Source: Accumulibacter sp. (lineage in GTDB: Bacteria; Pseudomonadota; Gammaproteobacteria; Burkholderiales; Rhodocyclaceae). Taken from it: a stretch of DNA of 6,675 nucleotides. Below, piece after piece: positions 5,535 to 6,675 of this stretch (positions are counted from its first letter, which is position 1; every line of letters starts with the position of its first letter). Under the pieces are notes generated by a model that saw only the letters and a program-made list of their open reading frames with translations, ran no database searches and was not told the origin of the DNA. The stretch spans positions 1 through 6,675 of the forward strand of contig JAISQQ010000449.1 of the NCBI GenBank assembly GCA_031274075.1, read 5' to 3'. A program made the translations under genes and the position numbers.

Positions 5535-6675
5535 TCATTCCGCGGGCGTCTTGCGCTCGTTCGCGCTTGTCCTGGAATCGCGGCGCGGCGGCTGGCCGAA
5601 GGTCAACGTGTAGAAGATGTCCAGGGCATTGTCGCTGCCGGCGCGCGCGATGACGGCGACGCGCCGGGTCAGGTTGACGGTCAGCTTGACCACGCTCTCG
5701 GCCTTGGTCAGCGATTGCTCGTAGGCCAGCGTGGCGTTGGCCGACAGGCGCTTGCCGACGCTGAGGATCGGGTCGTTCGGCGTGCTGGCGGCGGCGTCGA
5801 CGCTGCGGGCGACGATCCGGCTGCCTGGCGCGCGCGCGGCGTTGCCGCCGATGTCGCCCTGGCGGACGCCGAATTCGTCGATGCCGAAGGTATTTTTCAA
5901 CTGCCGCACGATGCCGCCGGAATCGTTGCCGAGGAGATCGTCCGCCGCCGCCGCGAGCAGCGCCGCGTCGCCCGCGCTCATCGACTCCGGTCCATGGCCG
6001 AGCAGCAGCCAGGCGAGCTTGTCGGCGTCCGGCAGTTCGGGGTCGGAGACCAGGCGCACCACGGGTCGCCGCGCGCTGCCGCCGACCTGCACGCCGGCTT
6101 CGACGGCCAGTCCCTTGCGCACGGCGCGCACGTCGAGCGCCGGATCGTTGAGCAGATCGTGGAAAGTGAGCAGGCCGCGCTCGATGTCCAGTTGCTGGCC
6201 ATAGGCGTCGAAGCGGCCGTCGCGCAGGCGGATCGCGCCGCTCGCGCGCGGCAGGTCGCGGCCGCGCGCGCGCAAGCGCACGTCGCCGGCGAGCCAGGTT
6301 TGCAGGCCGGCGCCGCGGAACAGGAAACGGCGTCCCAGGCCGGCCTTCAGGTCGAGATCGAGATCGAGATTGGGCCGCGCGCCGCCGCGCGCGGGCGCTT
6401 CCGGCCGTTCGACGCGCACGTCGTCCGACAGCCGGGGCATGCCGGCCGGCGCGAGCTGCCAGTAGCCGGCGTCGACGCCGAGTTCGCCGGAAACATCCAG
6501 GCTTCCCGCCCGCCAGGAAACGCGCCCGTTGCCGGAAACGGCGACCCACTGGTCGGGCAACTGCCAGGCGCCGAAGCGGTCGAGGCGGACGTCGAGAAAG
6601 GCGTTTTCCGCCGTCGCGCCGTCGCCGATGCGCAGTTCGCCGGAAACGTCGACGCGCCCCGGCGCGGCGAAGCGC
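5535..6675 (-). CDS. tamB: Translocation and assembly module protein TamB, C-terminal part (cut by window edge)
   Basis: TamB is a large inner-membrane-anchored protein that spans the periplasm and works with the outer-membrane protein TamA in outer-membrane protein assembly; AsmA-like relatives are also linked to phospholipid transport. The last 379 residues are visible, covering the C-terminal TamB (DUF490) domain. Evidence is the repeating beta-strand pattern (VDVSGELRIGDG, VSGNGRVSW), the segment GRFDAYGQQLDIERGLLTF, then PDADKLAWLLLGHGPE, a hallmark of the domain. It ends in amphipathic strands: DPILSVGKRLSANATLAYEQ, VVKLTVNLTRRVAVIARAG and LDIFYTLTFG. The final 20 or so residues are a charged tail. 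The frame stays open to the window edge, so the apparent start near 6560 is not real. A short LDLDLDL run comes from a GATCGA-type repeat near 6354-6370. A tamA gene would usually lie nearby but is outside the window. Confidence 0.93.
   Translation of the reverse strand, partial: RFAAPGRVDVSGELRIGDGATAENAFLDVRLDRFGAWQLPDQWVAVSGNGRVSWRAGSLDVSGELGVDAGYWQLAPAGMPRLSDDVRVERPEAPARGGARPNLDLDLDLKAGLGRRFLFRGAGLQTWLAGDVRLRARGRDLPRASGAIRLRDGRFDAYGQQLDIERGLLTFHDLLNDPALDVRAVRKGLAVEAGVQVGGSARRPVVRLVSDPELPDADKLAWLLLGHGPESMSAGDAALLAAAADDLLGNDSGGIVRQLKNTFGIDEFGVRQGDIGGNAARAPGSRIVARSVDAAASTPNDPILSVGKRLSANATLAYEQSLTKAESVVKLTVNLTRRVAVIARAGSDNALDIFYTLTFGQPPRRDSRTSANERKTPAE

Noticed and set aside
5350..6549. Long alternative minus-strand frame overlapping tamB
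   Set aside because: It is Arg/Ala-rich low-complexity translation in the wrong frame; the overlapping frame has clear TamB C-terminal motifs.

Overview
The window looks like chromosomal DNA from a GC-rich, Gram-negative proteobacterium, probably gamma- or betaproteobacterial. The support is a TamB-type envelope biogenesis protein, two lipoproteins with a poly-glycine tether after the lipobox cysteine, and intergenic repeats built on GTAGGGCGG and GTGGGCA hairpins, which are common in those classes. No 16S or other species marker is present, so the organism cannot be named.

Layout. Positions 1-313 (minus) hold the N-terminal part of an ABC-importer ATPase of the MalK/UgpC type, cut by the window edge. 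Positions 426-815 hold a decayed insertion sequence: a frameshifted, internally deleted rve/DDE transposase fragment (minus strand) between TGGACAC-type inverted ends. Positions about 880-1023 are a sharply AT-rich control region. It has four 11-bp palindromes of the form TTRT-N3-AYAA and a set of tandem 11-bp half-site repeats, all on an 11-bp register; the last palindrome lies inside the spacer of a plausible sigma-70 promoter. Downstream, at 1116-3077 and 3186-5060, are two tandem paralogous lipoproteins of the alpha/beta-hydrolase family Abhydrolase_10, each followed by its own copy of a GGGATGGA/TCCATCCC hairpin terminator. Positions 5141-5534 carry no gene but are packed with repeats: a 153-bp MITE/REP-like element with 34-bp near-perfect inverted ends, a 7-bp tandem repeat and two small hairpins. 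Positions 5535-6675 (minus) hold the C-terminal part of TamB, cut by the window edge.

How it may work together. The two hydrolases look like exported, outer-membrane-anchored serine hydrolases or esterases of unknown substrate. The duplicated unit runs from just upstream of the ribosome binding site through the terminator, so the second copy has no visible promoter and probably depends on read-through from the operator-controlled promoter ahead of the first. The operator sites fit the consensus known for FadR-type GntR regulators (TNGTNNNACNA), which often sense carbohydrate acids or other organic acids; that link is inference, and no regulator gene is in the window. The divergent ABC ATPase could belong to an uptake system for the same substrate, but an IS remnant lies between them and nothing in the sequence proves a link.

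The best candidate for something undescribed is the helically phased operator array driving a duplicated lipoprotein hydrolase pair that carries an extra conserved C-terminal tail.
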